64,000 nucleotides of DNA from Hyphomicrobiales bacterium (lineage in GTDB: Bacteria; Pseudomonadota; Alphaproteobacteria; Rhizobiales; Rhizobiaceae): contig QEVK01000017.1 in NCBI GenBank assembly GCA_003577315.1, positions 31,500 through 95,499 of the forward strand. Direction: 5' to 3'. The position numbers and the translations under genes are program-made. Each line of letters begins with the position of its first letter. Position 1 is the stretch's first letter. Of the stretch, positions 1 to 8,360 are shown piece after piece. The notes under the pieces were generated by a model. That model saw nothing but the letters and a program-made list of their open reading frames with translations. It was not told the origin of the DNA and made no database searches.

Positions 1-1081
1 TGGCGCGGTAGGCGGCGGCCTGCGCGCCGCCGGGGGCCGAAACCACCACCGGCGTGCCGGCATCCGAGGTCTCGCGCACGTCCATGGTCAGCGGCACCTC
101 GCCGAGGAAGGGCACGCCGAGCCGCTCGGCCTCGCGCTTCGCGCCGCCATGGCCGAAGATGTCGTAGTGCGCGCCGGTGTCGGGGGCGATGAAATAGCTC
201 ATGTTCTCGACGATGCCGAGCAGCGGCACGTCGACCTTTTTAAACATGTTCAAACCCTTGCGGGCGTCGATCAGGGCGAGGTCCTGCGGGGTCGAGACGA
301 TGACCGCGCCGGCGAGCGGCACCTGCTGGGCCATGGTGAGCTGGGCGTCGCCGGTGCCGGGCGGCATGTCGACCACCAGCACGTCGAGCGCGCCCCACCG
401 CACCTCGCGCAGCATCTGCGTCAGCGCCGAGACCACCATGGGCCCGCGCCAGATCATCGGCGTCTCCTCGTCGACGAGGAAGCCGATCGACATGACCTTG
501 AGGCCGTATTTCTCCATCGGCTTCAGGATCTTGCCGTCGACGGTCTCGGGCCGGCCGGAAATCCCGAGCAGGCGCGGCATCGACGGGCCGTAGATGTCGG
601 CGTCGAGGATGCCGACCTTCAGCCCGAGCGTGGCGAGGCCGAGGGCGAGGTTGACGGCCGTGGTCGACTTGCCGACGCCGCCCTTGCCCGAGGCCACCGC
701 GACGATGGCCTCGATGCCCGGCACGCCGCGCCGGGCCTGCTGGCGGCCGGCGGGGGCGGCGGCCGGCATCGGGCGGCCGGCGGGGGCGGGCCCGGAACGG
801 CGCGGCGGCGGGGCCGCCTCCATGCCGCCGCCCTTCTTCTCGGCGGTGAGCGAGACCACGGCGCCCTCGACGCCGGGCATGGCCCTGACGGCGCGCTCGG
901 CCGCGGCGCGCAGCGGCTCCAGCGCCTCGGCGCGCGCGGCCGGCACGGTGATGGAGAAGAACACCTTGGCGTTGACGATGACGATGGTGGAGACCAGTCC
1001 GAGCGAGACGATGTCGCCTTCGAAATCGGGCCCCTTGATCGTCCTCAAGGTCTCGAGGACGGCTTCCTTGGTGACGGACAT
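1..1081 (-). CDS. mrp: Mrp/ApbC-type Fe-S cluster carrier ATPase (3' part missing)
   Basis: P-loop scaffold/carrier ATPase thought to deliver [4Fe-4S] clusters to cytoplasmic apoproteins. The visible N-terminal ~85 residues form a MIP18/DUF59-like domain. A low-complexity Ala/Pro/Gly linker follows, then the deviant Walker A motif SGKGGVGKSTTAVNLA, the switch DADIYGPSMPRLLG and VVDMPPGTGDAQLT, all typical of Mrp. The C-terminal CxxC that would hold the shared cluster lies beyond the window, so cluster binding cannot be checked. The start is the ATG at 1081. The gene is divergent from a LysR gene that leads to an Fe-S- and molybdenum-rich formate dehydrogenase operon, a plausible client, though mrp is also a general housekeeping gene. 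Confidence 0.93.
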   Translation of the reverse strand, partial: MSVTKEAVLETLRTIKGPDFEGDIVSLGLVSTIVIVNAKVFFSITVPAARAEALEPLRAAAERAVRAMPGVEGAVVSLTAEKKGGGMEAAPPPRRSGPAPAGRPMPAAAPAGRQQARRGVPGIEAIVAVASGKGGVGKSTTAVNLALGLATLGLKVGILDADIYGPSMPRLLGISGRPETVDGKILKPMEKYGLKVMSIGFLVDEETPMIWRGPMVVSALTQMLREVRWGALDVLVVDMPPGTGDAQLTMAQQVPLAGAVIVSTPQDLALIDARKGLNMFKKVDVPLLGIVENMSYFIAPDTGAHYDIFGHGGAKREAERLGVPFLGEVPLTMDVRETSDAGTPVVVSAPGGAQAAAYRA

Positions 1082-1106
1082 GGCGACGGCTCTATCTGTC
1101 TGTTTA

Positions 1107-1125
1107 GATAGATCGGGGATAGATC
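1107..1125. promoter_or_regulatory. Direct repeat GATAGATC x2 in the mrp/lysR divergent region
   Basis: GATAGATC occurs at 1107-1114 and again at 1118-1125, 11 bp apart, about one helical turn. A CTATCT at 1092-1097 forms an inverted pair with AGATAG at 1106-1111. The elements lie 63-96 bp upstream of the LysR start, where LysR proteins usually bind to autoregulate. The same core recurs upstream of fdsG (2096-2116). The role as operator is inferred. Confidence 0.45.
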
Positions 1126-1187
1126 ATTTCCGGTTTGAAACCAAGCCGGGCTTGTGCGCCGGGACGTTTTGCCCGACCTTGCCGGCG

Positions 1188-2099
1188 ATGATCGACAAGC
1201 TGGAATATTTCCTCGCGCTGGCGCGCGCCCGCCATTTCGGCAAGGCGGCGGAGGAGCTGGGCATCGCCCAGCCGACGCTGTCGGCCGGCATCAAGCAGCT
1301 CGAGGACATCCTCGGCGTCATGCTGGTGCTGCGCGGCTCGCGCTTCCGCGGGCTGACGCCGGAGGGCGAGCAGGTGCTGTCGTGGGCGCGGCGGATCGTC
1401 TCCGACACGCGCGCGATGAAGGAGGAGATGCGGGCCTCGCGCCACGGCCTGTCGGGCCGGCTGCGCATCGCCGCCATCCCCACCGCGCTCGCCATGGTGC
1501 CGGCGCTGACGACGCCGTTTCGCGAGAAGCACCCCGGCGTCACCTTCACGGTGCTGTCGCGCACCTCGGTCGAGGTGCTGTCGATGCTCGGCAATTTCGA
1601 CATCGACGCCGGCATCACCTATCTCGACAACGAACCGCTCGGCCGCGTCGTCTCGGTGCCGCTCTATTCGGAGCGCTACCAGCTCATCACCGCCGCCGGC
1701 AACCCGCTGTCGGAGCGCGAGGAGGTGACGTGGAAGGAGGTCGCCGGGCTGCCGCTGTGCCTGCTCACCCCCGACATGCAGAACCGCCGCATCATCGACC
1801 AGCACCTGGCGGAAGCCGCCGTCGAGGCGCGGCCGACGCTCGAATCGAACTCGATGATCCTGCTCTACGCCCATATCCGCACCGGCAAGTGGTCGTCGAT
1901 CATGCCGCTCAACCTCGCCGAGACGCTCGGCCTTTCCGAGCCGATCCGCGCCATCCCCATCGTCGCGCCCGACGCCAGCCACATCGTCGGGCTGGTGGCG
2001 GCCCAGCGCGAGCCGCGCACGCCGCTGGTGGCGGCGCTGCTCGACGAGGCGGCGGCGCTCGCGGGCGGCTTCGCCGCGCGCGGCGGCGCCGGCCCTTGA
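1188..2099 (+). CDS. LysR-family regulator, probable regulator of the fds formate dehydrogenase operon
   Basis: 303-residue LysR-type transcription factor. The N-terminal winged helix-turn-helix (about residues 1-60) contains the typical FGKAAEELGIAQPTLSAGIKQLE. The periplasmic-binding-protein-like effector domain fills the rest. The ATG at 1188 was chosen because the alignment-worthy LysR start MIDKLEYFLALA begins there; the reading frame is open far upstream only as a shadow of mrp. It is divergent from mrp and ends about 105 bp before fdsG on the same strand. In Cupriavidus-type fds loci a LysR protein (FdsR) sits in the same place and responds to formate, so formate control is likely by analogy. 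It lacks the paired redox cysteines of OxyR. The effector is not visible from sequence. Confidence 0.9.
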   Translation: MIDKLEYFLALARARHFGKAAEELGIAQPTLSAGIKQLEDILGVMLVLRGSRFRGLTPEGEQVLSWARRIVSDTRAMKEEMRASRHGLSGRLRIAAIPTALAMVPALTTPFREKHPGVTFTVLSRTSVEVLSMLGNFDIDAGITYLDNEPLGRVVSVPLYSERYQLITAAGNPLSEREEVTWKEVAGLPLCLLTPDMQNRRIIDQHLAEAAVEARPTLESNSMILLYAHIRTGKWSSIMPLNLAETLGLSEPIRAIPIVAPDASHIVGLVAAQREPRTPLVAALLDEAAALAGGFAARGGAGP

Positions 2100-2116
2100 T
2101 AGAAAATATCTATCAA
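2096..2116. promoter_or_regulatory. Perfect inverted repeat TTGATAGA-N5-TCTATCAA upstream of fdsG
   Basis: Arms at 2096-2103 and 2109-2116 are exact reverse complements around AAATA. The left arm overlaps the stop codon of the LysR gene. The site lies about 90 bp before the fdsG start and carries the T-N11-A symmetry typical of LysR recognition sites. It shares the ATAGA/TCTAT core with the repeats upstream of the LysR gene. Likely operator of the fds operon; inferred. Confidence 0.55.
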
Positions 2117-2204
2117 ACGACGGAACACGGGTATTGATCCGAAGGGTTTCCTCCGCTTTCCTAACCACTTAGCGAGTTCCGGCCAGGAACAGGGAGGGCG
2201 CTGC

Positions 2205-2684
2205 ATGGGCATGCAGCCGCAAGGTACCGAAACCGCGGCGCGGGCCGCGCAGATCGTCGAGGCGCTTCGCGGCGTAGAAGGGCCGCTGCTGCCGATCCTG
2301 CACGGGTTGCAGGAGGAGTTCGGCCACGTGCCGGCCGAGGCGCTGCCCGTGGTCGCCGAGGCGCTCAACCTGTCGCGCGCCGAGGTGCACGGCGTCGTCA
2401 CCTTCTATCACGATTTCCGCCGCGAGCCGGGCGGCCGGCACGTGCTGAAGCTGTGCCGGGCGGAGGCCTGCCAGTCGATGGGCGCGGAGGCGATCGCCCG
2501 CCAGGTGCAAGAGGCGCTCGGCATCGGCTTCCACGAGACGGCGGCCGACGGCTCGGTGACGCTGGAGCCGGTCTACTGCCTCGGCCTGTGCGCCTGCGCG
2601 CCGTCGGCCATGCTCGACGGCGAACCGATCGGCCGGCTCGACGCGGCGACGGTCGCGGAAATCGCGGCGGAGGTGAGGCGATGA
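2205..2684 (+). CDS. fdsG: NAD-dependent formate dehydrogenase gamma subunit (NuoE-like)
   Basis: 159-residue thioredoxin-fold [2Fe-2S] subunit of the soluble molybdenum formate dehydrogenase, which oxidises formate to CO2 with NAD+. The four cluster ligands are visible as KLCRAEACQ (C-x4-C) and YCLGLCACAP (C-x3-C), as in NuoE/HoxE. The N-terminal helical part (LLPILHGLQEEFGHVP) is typical of the family. The start ATG at 2205 follows a GGGAGG-containing ribosome site. It is the first gene of a tightly packed operon and overlaps fdsB by 4 nt (ATGA), implying translational coupling. Confidence 0.95.
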   Translation: MGMQPQGTETAARAAQIVEALRGVEGPLLPILHGLQEEFGHVPAEALPVVAEALNLSRAEVHGVVTFYHDFRREPGGRHVLKLCRAEACQSMGAEAIARQVQEALGIGFHETAADGSVTLEPVYCLGLCACAPSAMLDGEPIGRLDAATVAEIAAEVRR

Positions 2685-4237
2685 GGCCGACCCTCTACAT
2701 CCCCGCCGATTCGGGCGCGCTGGCGCTGGGCGCCGCCCGCGTGGCGCGCGCCTTCGAGACCGAGCTGTTGCGCCGCGGGCTGGACGTGAAGGTCGTGCGC
2801 AACGGCTCGCGCGGCCTCTACTTCCTGGAGCCTATGGTCGAGGTCGAGACGGCGGCCGGCCGCTTCGCCTACGGTCCGGTCAGGGCCGGCGACGTCGCCT
2901 CGCTGCTCGATGCGGGCCTGCTCGACGGGGGAAAGCATCCGCTGTTCCTCGGCGAGACGGAGAAGATTCCCTTCCTCGCGCGGCAGACGCGGCTGACCTT
3001 CGCGCGCTGCGGCGTCATCGACCCGCTGTCGCTCGACGACTACCGCGCCCATGACGGGCTGAAGGGGCTGGAAAAGGCCGTGGCGATGGCCCCGGCCGAC
3101 ATCGTGCAGACGGTGACGGAGTCCGGCCTGCGCGGGCGCGGCGGCGCCGGCTTCCCCACCGGCATCAAGTGGAAGACCGTCCACGACGCTGCCGCTGACA
3201 GGAAATACATCGTCTGCAACGCCGACGAGGGCGATTCGGCGACCTTCGCCGACCGCATGATCATGGAGGGCGACCCCTTCGTGCTGATCGAGGGCATGGC
3301 GATCGCGGCGATCGCCACCGGCGCGCAGAAGGGCTTCGTCTATATCCGCTCGGAATATCCGCACGCGGTGGCGACGATGCGCGAGGCGATCCGCATCGCC
3401 ACCAATGCCGGCGTGCTCGGCCCCTCGGTGCTCGGCTCGCCGCACGGCTTCGACATCGAGGTCAGGGTCGGCGCGGGCGCCTATGTCTGCGGCGAGGAGA
3501 CGTCGCTCCTGAACAGCCTCGAGGGCAAGCGCGGCGTGGTGCGGGCCAAACCGCCGCTGCCGGCGCTCGAAGGGCTGTTCGGCAAGCCGACCGTGGTCAA
3601 CAACGTCATCTCGCTCGCTTCCGTGCCGATCGTCCTCGACCGGGGCGCGGCGTTCTACAAGGATTTCGGCATGGGCCGCTCGCGCGGCACGATCCCGATC
3701 CAGATCGCCGGCAACGTGCGGCGCGGCGGCCTGTTCGAGGCCGCGTTCGGCCTCACGCTCGGCGAGATCGTCGAGGACGTCGCCGGCGGCACCGCGTCGG
3801 GCCGGCCGGTCAAGGCGGTCCAGGTCGGCGGGCCGCTCGGGGCCTATTTCCCGCCTTCGCTGTTTACCACGCCGTTCGACTACGAGGCGTTCGCGCAAAA
3901 AGACGGGCTGATCGGCCATGCCGGCATCACCGTCTTCGACGACAGCGCCGACATGCTGGCGCTGGCGAAGTTCGCCTTCTCGTTCTGCGCCATCGAATCG
4001 TGCGGCAAGTGCACGCCCTGCCGCGTCGGCTCGGTGCGCGGGGCCGAGGTGCTGGAGAAGGTCGCGACCGGCGTCGCGCGCGAGGACAACCTCGCGCTCG
4101 TCGCCGAATTGTGCGAAACTATGAAATTCGGCTCGCTGTGCGCGCTCGGCGGCTTCACCCCCTATCCGGTGATGAGCGCGATTACGCACTTCCCGCAGGA
4201 TTTCGCGCCGCGCCCGCGCGCGCAGGCGGCCGAATAG
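2681..4237 (+). CDS. fdsB: NAD-dependent formate dehydrogenase beta subunit (NuoF-like)
   Basis: 518-residue diaphorase subunit that passes electrons from the Fe-S chain through FMN to NAD+. An N-terminal thioredoxin-like extension of about 110 residues precedes the NuoF-like core. The FMN/NADH-site motifs GRGGAGFPTGIKWK and GAYVCGEETSLLNSLEG and the [4Fe-4S] motif ESCGKCTPCRVGS with the distal LCALGG are all present. The start ATG at 2681 overlaps the fdsG stop by 4 nt, and fdsA follows 9 nt after its stop. The complete set of flavin and cluster residues argues for an active NAD-linked enzyme rather than a membrane or hydrogenase-linked one. Confidence 0.95.
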   Translation: MRPTLYIPADSGALALGAARVARAFETELLRRGLDVKVVRNGSRGLYFLEPMVEVETAAGRFAYGPVRAGDVASLLDAGLLDGGKHPLFLGETEKIPFLARQTRLTFARCGVIDPLSLDDYRAHDGLKGLEKAVAMAPADIVQTVTESGLRGRGGAGFPTGIKWKTVHDAAADRKYIVCNADEGDSATFADRMIMEGDPFVLIEGMAIAAIATGAQKGFVYIRSEYPHAVATMREAIRIATNAGVLGPSVLGSPHGFDIEVRVGAGAYVCGEETSLLNSLEGKRGVVRAKPPLPALEGLFGKPTVVNNVISLASVPIVLDRGAAFYKDFGMGRSRGTIPIQIAGNVRRGGLFEAAFGLTLGEIVEDVAGGTASGRPVKAVQVGGPLGAYFPPSLFTTPFDYEAFAQKDGLIGHAGITVFDDSADMLALAKFAFSFCAIESCGKCTPCRVGSVRGAEVLEKVATGVAREDNLALVAELCETMKFGSLCALGGFTPYPVMSAITHFPQDFAPRPRAQAAE

Positions 4238-4246
4238 GAGGCGACC

Positions 4247-7141
4247 ATGAGCCTTATCCATGAGACCGACTACGGCACCCCGGCCCCGGCCGCAGAACGT
4301 AAGGTGACGCTTACGATTGACGGCGCGTCCGTCACCGTGCCGGAGGGCACGTCGGTGATGCGCGCGGCGATGGAGGCCGGCGTCGAGATCCCGAAACTGT
4401 GCGCCACCGACATGCTCGACGCCTTCGGCTCGTGCCGCGTCTGCCTGGTCGAGATCGAGGGGCGCGGCGGCACGCCCGCCTCCTGCACCACGCCGGTGGC
4501 CGACGGCATGGCGGTGAGGACGACCAGCGAGCGGCTGGAGCGGCTGCGGCGCGGCGTGATGGAGCTCTACCTCTCCGACCATCCGGCCGGGCGCGGCGAG
4601 CAGGCCGGCACCGGCCAGAGCGAGTTCGACCGGCTGGCCGGCGAGATGGGCCTTTCCGGCAGCCGCTACGGCACGGACGGGCGCAACCATGTCGCGCCCG
4701 GCGAGGGCTCGCTCAATGTCGACTATCTCGCCCGCGACGCCTCCAACCCCTATTTCGAGTACGATCCGGCCCAGTGCATCGTGTGCTCGCGCTGCGTGCG
4801 CGCCTGCGAGGAGGTGCAGGGCACCTTCGCGCTGACCATCGCGGGCCGCGGCTTCGAGAGCCGCATGGTGGCCTCGATGAACGAGGACTTCATCGAGTCC
4901 GAGTGCGTTTCGTGCGGCGCCTGCGTGCAGGCCTGCCCGACCGACGCGCTGCGCGAGAAATCGGTGCTCGAGATGGGCATGCCGGAGCGCTCGGTGGTGA
5001 CGACCTGCGCCTATTGCGGCGTCGGCTGCTCGTTCAAGGCCGAGATGCGCGGCGAGGACGTGGTGCGCATGGTGCCCTACAAGGACGGCAAGGCCAATCA
5101 CGGCCATTCCTGCGTCAAGGGCCGCTTCGCCTTCGGCTACGCCACCCATCGCGATCGCATCGTGAAGCCGATGATCCGCGAGAGGGTCACCGACCCGTGG
5201 CGCGAGGTGACGTGGGAGGAGGCGCTGGCGCACACGGCGGCCGAGTTCCGCCGCATCCAGCATCGATATGGCCGCGGCGCGGTCGGCGGCATCACCTCCT
5301 CGCGCTGCACCAACGAGGAGACCTACCTCGTCCAGAAGCTGGTGCGGCAGGGCTTCGGCAACAACAATGTCGACACCTGCGCCCGCGTCTGCCACTCGCC
5401 CACCGGCTACGGGCTCGGCCAGGCGTTCGGCACCTCGGCCGGCACGCAGGATTTCGACTCGGTCGACCATGCCGACGTCATCGTCATCATCGGCGCCAAC
5501 CCGGCCGCCGCGCATCCGGTGTTCGCCTCGCGCATGAAGCGGCGGCTCAGGCAGGGCGCGAAGCTGATCGTCGTCGACCCGCGCCGCACCGAGCTGGTCA
5601 GGGCGCCGCATGTCGAGGCCGCCTACCACCTGCCGCTGAAGCCCGGCACCAACGTCGCCGTCATCACCGCGATGGCGCATGTCATCGTCACCGAGGGGTT
5701 GTTCGACGAGGCCTTCATCCGCGAGCGCTGCGACTGGGACGAGTTCCAGGACTACGCCGCCTTCGCCGCCGAGGCGAGGAACAGCCCGGAGGAGGTGGAG
5801 AAGTTCAGCGGCGTGCCGGCGCAGGCGATCCGGGGCGCGGCGCGGCTCTACGCCACCGGCGGCAACGGCGCGATCTATTACGGGCTCGGCGTGACCGAGC
5901 ACAGCCAGGGCTCGACCGCGGTGATGGCCATCGCCAACCTCGCGATGCTGACCGGCAATATCGGCCGGCCGGGCGTCGGCGTGAACCCGCTGCGCGGCCA
6001 GAACAACGTGCAGGGCTCGTGCGACATGGGCTCCTTCCCGCACGAGCTTCCCGGCTATCGCCACATCTCGGGCGAGGCGACGCGCGCCATCTACGAATCG
6101 CTGTGGGGCGTCAAGCTCGACGAGGAGCCCGGCCTGCGCATCCCCAACATGCTCGACGCGGCGGTCGAGGGCTCGTTCAAGGGTCTCTACGTCCAGGGCG
6201 AGGACATCCTGCAATCCGACCCCGACACCCGCCACGTCTCGGCCGGGCTGGCGGCGATGGAATGCGTCGTCGTCCACGACCTGTTCCTCAACGAGACGGC
6301 GCGCTTCGCCCACGTCTTCCTGCCGGGCTCGACCTTCCTGGAGAAGGACGGCACCTTCACCAACGCCGAGCGGCGCATCAACCGCGTGCGCAAGGTGATG
6401 GAGCCCAGGGCCCGCTATGCCGACTGGGAGGCGACGCAGGAGCTGGCGCGCGCGCTCGGCCTCGACTGGAGCTACGGCCATCCGGGCGAGATCATGGACG
6501 AGATCGCCGCCACCACGCCCACCTTCGCCGGCGTCACCTACGACCTGCTCGACCGCGAGGGCTCGGTGCAGTGGCCGTGCAACGACAAGGCCCCGCTCGG
6601 CACGCCGGTGATGCATGTCGACGGCTTCGTGCGCGGCAGGGGCAGGTTCATCCGCACCGACTACATCGCCACCGACGAGAAGACCGGGCCGCGCTTCCCG
6701 CTGCTCCTGACGACGGGCCGCATCCTGTCGCAATACAATGTCGGCGCGCAGACGCGCCGCACCGAGAACGTGGTGTGGCACGACGAGGACGTGCTGGAGA
6801 TCCACCCCCACGACGCCGAGCAGCGCGGCATCCGGCAGGGGGATCTCGTGCGGCTGACGAGCCGCGCGGGCGAGACGACGCTGCGGGCCGAGATCACCGA
6901 CAAGGTGGCGCCGGGCGTGGTCTACACCACCTTCCACCACCCCGACACGCAGGCCAATGTCGTGACCACCGACTACTCGGACTGGGCCACCAATTGCCCC
7001 GAATACAAGGTGACGGCGGTGCAGGTGGCGCCGACCAACGGGCCGAGCGAGTGGCAGCGCGACTACGAGGCCTTCTCGCGCCGCTCGCGCCGCATCGCGC
7101 GGCCGGCCGAGGCCGCCAGGGCGACGGAGGCGGCGGAATAG
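4247..7141 (+). CDS. fdsA: NAD-dependent formate dehydrogenase catalytic alpha subunit (bis-MGD, Fe-S)
   Basis: 964-residue catalytic subunit. From the N-terminus it shows a plant-type [2Fe-2S] domain (Cys 52, 63, 66, 80), the NuoG-like His-containing segment near residue 112, two ferredoxin [4Fe-4S] motifs (Cys 177/180/183/187 and 220/223/226/230), and the DMSO-reductase-family [4Fe-4S] site (Cys 254/257/261/289). The bis-molybdopterin-guanine-dinucleotide body follows. The catalytic residue is cysteine, not selenocysteine: Cys382-His383 in DTCARVCHSPTGYG, matching the Rhodobacter capsulatus FdsA site. The C-terminal molybdopterin-binding beta-barrel (LTTGRILSQYN) is intact. An AGGAGG ribosome site lies just before the ATG. 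fdhD follows by 2 nt. Confidence 0.97.
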   Translation: MSLIHETDYGTPAPAAERKVTLTIDGASVTVPEGTSVMRAAMEAGVEIPKLCATDMLDAFGSCRVCLVEIEGRGGTPASCTTPVADGMAVRTTSERLERLRRGVMELYLSDHPAGRGEQAGTGQSEFDRLAGEMGLSGSRYGTDGRNHVAPGEGSLNVDYLARDASNPYFEYDPAQCIVCSRCVRACEEVQGTFALTIAGRGFESRMVASMNEDFIESECVSCGACVQACPTDALREKSVLEMGMPERSVVTTCAYCGVGCSFKAEMRGEDVVRMVPYKDGKANHGHSCVKGRFAFGYATHRDRIVKPMIRERVTDPWREVTWEEALAHTAAEFRRIQHRYGRGAVGGITSSRCTNEETYLVQKLVRQGFGNNNVDTCARVCHSPTGYGLGQAFGTSAGTQDFDSVDHADVIVIIGANPAAAHPVFASRMKRRLRQGAKLIVVDPRRTELVRAPHVEAAYHLPLKPGTNVAVITAMAHVIVTEGLFDEAFIRERCDWDEFQDYAAFAAEARNSPEEVEKFSGVPAQAIRGAARLYATGGNGAIYYGLGVTEHSQGSTAVMAIANLAMLTGNIGRPGVGVNPLRGQNNVQGSCDMGSFPHELPGYRHISGEATRAIYESLWGVKLDEEPGLRIPNMLDAAVEGSFKGLYVQGEDILQSDPDTRHVSAGLAAMECVVVHDLFLNETARFAHVFLPGSTFLEKDGTFTNAERRINRVRKVMEPRARYADWEATQELARALGLDWSYGHPGEIMDEIAATTPTFAGVTYDLLDREGSVQWPCNDKAPLGTPVMHVDGFVRGRGRFIRTDYIATDEKTGPRFPLLLTTGRILSQYNVGAQTRRTENVVWHDEDVLEIHPHDAEQRGIRQGDLVRLTSRAGETTLRAEITDKVAPGVVYTTFHHPDTQANVVTTDYSDWATNCPEYKVTAVQVAPTNGPSEWQRDYEAFSRRSRRIARPAEAARATEAAE

Positions 7142-7143
7142 GC

Positions 7144-7980
7144 ATGACGCGCCCGCCGGCCATCTCCGTTCCCCGCATCGCCCGCCGCGCCTCCGGCACG
7201 GCGGCCGCGGCCCGCATGGTGCCGCAGGAGACGCCCGTCGCCTTCAGCTATGGCGGCACCACCCACGCGGTGATGATGGCGACCCCCGCCGACCTCGAGG
7301 ACTTCGCCCTCGGCTCTTCGCTGACCGAGGGCGTCGTCGCCTCGCCCGGCGAGATCGAGGCCGTCGCCGTCGAGGAGGCCGGCGCGGGCATCGACATCCA
7401 GATCGCGCTCCGGGACGAGGCCGGCGCGCGGTTCTCGGCGCGGCGCAGGCACCTTGCCGGGCCGGTCGGCTGCGGCCTGTGCGGCATCGAATCGATCGAG
7501 GAGGCGCTGCGGCCGCCGCGCGACGTAAGAAAGTCGCCGCTTACGCTTTCCGCCGCCGACATCGCCCGCGCCGTCGCGCTGCTGGCGAAGCGGCAGACGC
7601 TGCACGTGCAGACCGGGGCGGTGCATGCCGCCGGCTTCTACGTTCCGGGCAGCGGCATCGTGGCGGCGCGCGAGGATGTCGGCCGCCACAACGCGCTCGA
7701 CAAGCTGGCGGGCGCGCTGGCGAAGGCCGGCGTCGACGGCGCGTCGGGCGCGGTCGTCGTCACCTCGCGCGTGTCGGTCGAGATGGTGCAGAAGGCGGCG
7801 GCGATCGGCGCGCCGGCCATCCTCGCCGTCTCGGCGCCGACGGCGCTGGCCATCGCCATGGCCGAGGACGCCGGCATGATGCTGGTTGCGCTGGTGCGCG
7901 GCGAGGAGTTCGACGTCTTCACCCACGCCGGGCGGCTCGCCGGCAGGGACGGCGACGGGGAGGCCCGCAATGTCGCATGA
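7144..7980 (+). CDS. fdhD: FdhD sulfurtransferase for formate dehydrogenase maturation
   Basis: 278-residue accessory protein. In characterised systems FdhD transfers sulfur from a cysteine desulfurase to the bis-MGD cofactor, without which the dehydrogenase is inactive. The mobile CxxC loop is seen as GPVGCGLCGIES. The conserved GREDVGRHNALDKL-like segment (AREDVGRHNALDKLAG), SRVSVEMVQKAA and the C-terminal ALVRGEEFDVF are typical. It starts 2 nt after the fdsA stop and overlaps fdsD by 11 nt, so the maturation factor is co-expressed with its client. Length is normal for the family. Confidence 0.95.
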   Translation: MTRPPAISVPRIARRASGTAAAARMVPQETPVAFSYGGTTHAVMMATPADLEDFALGSSLTEGVVASPGEIEAVAVEEAGAGIDIQIALRDEAGARFSARRRHLAGPVGCGLCGIESIEEALRPPRDVRKSPLTLSAADIARAVALLAKRQTLHVQTGAVHAAGFYVPGSGIVAAREDVGRHNALDKLAGALAKAGVDGASGAVVVTSRVSVEMVQKAAAIGAPAILAVSAPTALAIAMAEDAGMMLVALVRGEEFDVFTHAGRLAGRDGDGEARNVA

Positions 7981-8215
7981 GCAAGCGCATGCCGAAGCCC
8001 GGCCGCACGCCAAGATCGTGCGCATGGCCAACCAGATCGGCCTGTTCTTCCAGTCCAAGCCGCACCGGGAAGGCGTGGCGGGCGTGGCCGAGCACATCAA
8101 CAAGTTCTGGGAGCCGCGCATGCGCCGCCAGTTCTTCGAGGTGGTCGAGGCGGGCGGCGACGATCTCCTGCCGATCGTGCGCGAGGCGGCCGCCGGCGTC
8201 AGGCGGCCGGCCTGA
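7970..8215 (+). CDS. fdsD: Formate dehydrogenase delta subunit FdsD
   Basis: 81-residue small subunit found only with FdsABG-type formate dehydrogenases. In R. capsulatus it assists cofactor insertion/stability of the complex rather than electron transfer. Seen here are the family-like segments IVRMANQIGLFFQ and VAEHINKFWEPRMRRQF and no cofactor-binding cysteines. It starts inside the end of fdhD (11-nt overlap) and closes the operon. A GC-rich stem-loop near 8322-8346 follows before the convergent tadC gene. Confidence 0.93.
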   Translation: MSHEQAHAEARPHAKIVRMANQIGLFFQSKPHREGVAGVAEHINKFWEPRMRRQFFEVVEAGGDDLLPIVREAAAGVRRPA

Positions 8216-8360
8216 GCGCCGCCACTCTATCCGTTTGTTTCAGCCGCATTTATGCGACGTCAAGCGATTCCACTTGACTGCAAAATGCTCCATCCCCGGC
8301 ATACGGTGAGGCGGGGCAGGCCCGCCGCGCCGAAGGCGCGCGGCGGCGCCGGTTCCGGCG

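Noticed and set aside
2096..2116. OxyR binding site (ATAG-N7-CTAT)
   Set aside because: The site resembles one OxyR half pair, but the adjacent LysR protein lacks the OxyR redox cysteines and the motif is also explained as a LysR T-N11-A site of the fds regulator.
2573..6940. Very long open frame on the minus strand (1455 codons)
   Set aside because: Lies antisense to the fdsBA genes, is Arg/His/Asp-rich without domains, and is a GC-rich third-position shadow.
8216..8360. Small gene between fdsD and tadC
   Set aside because: 145 bp with no ribosome site; contains only a GC-rich hairpin that could act as a terminator.
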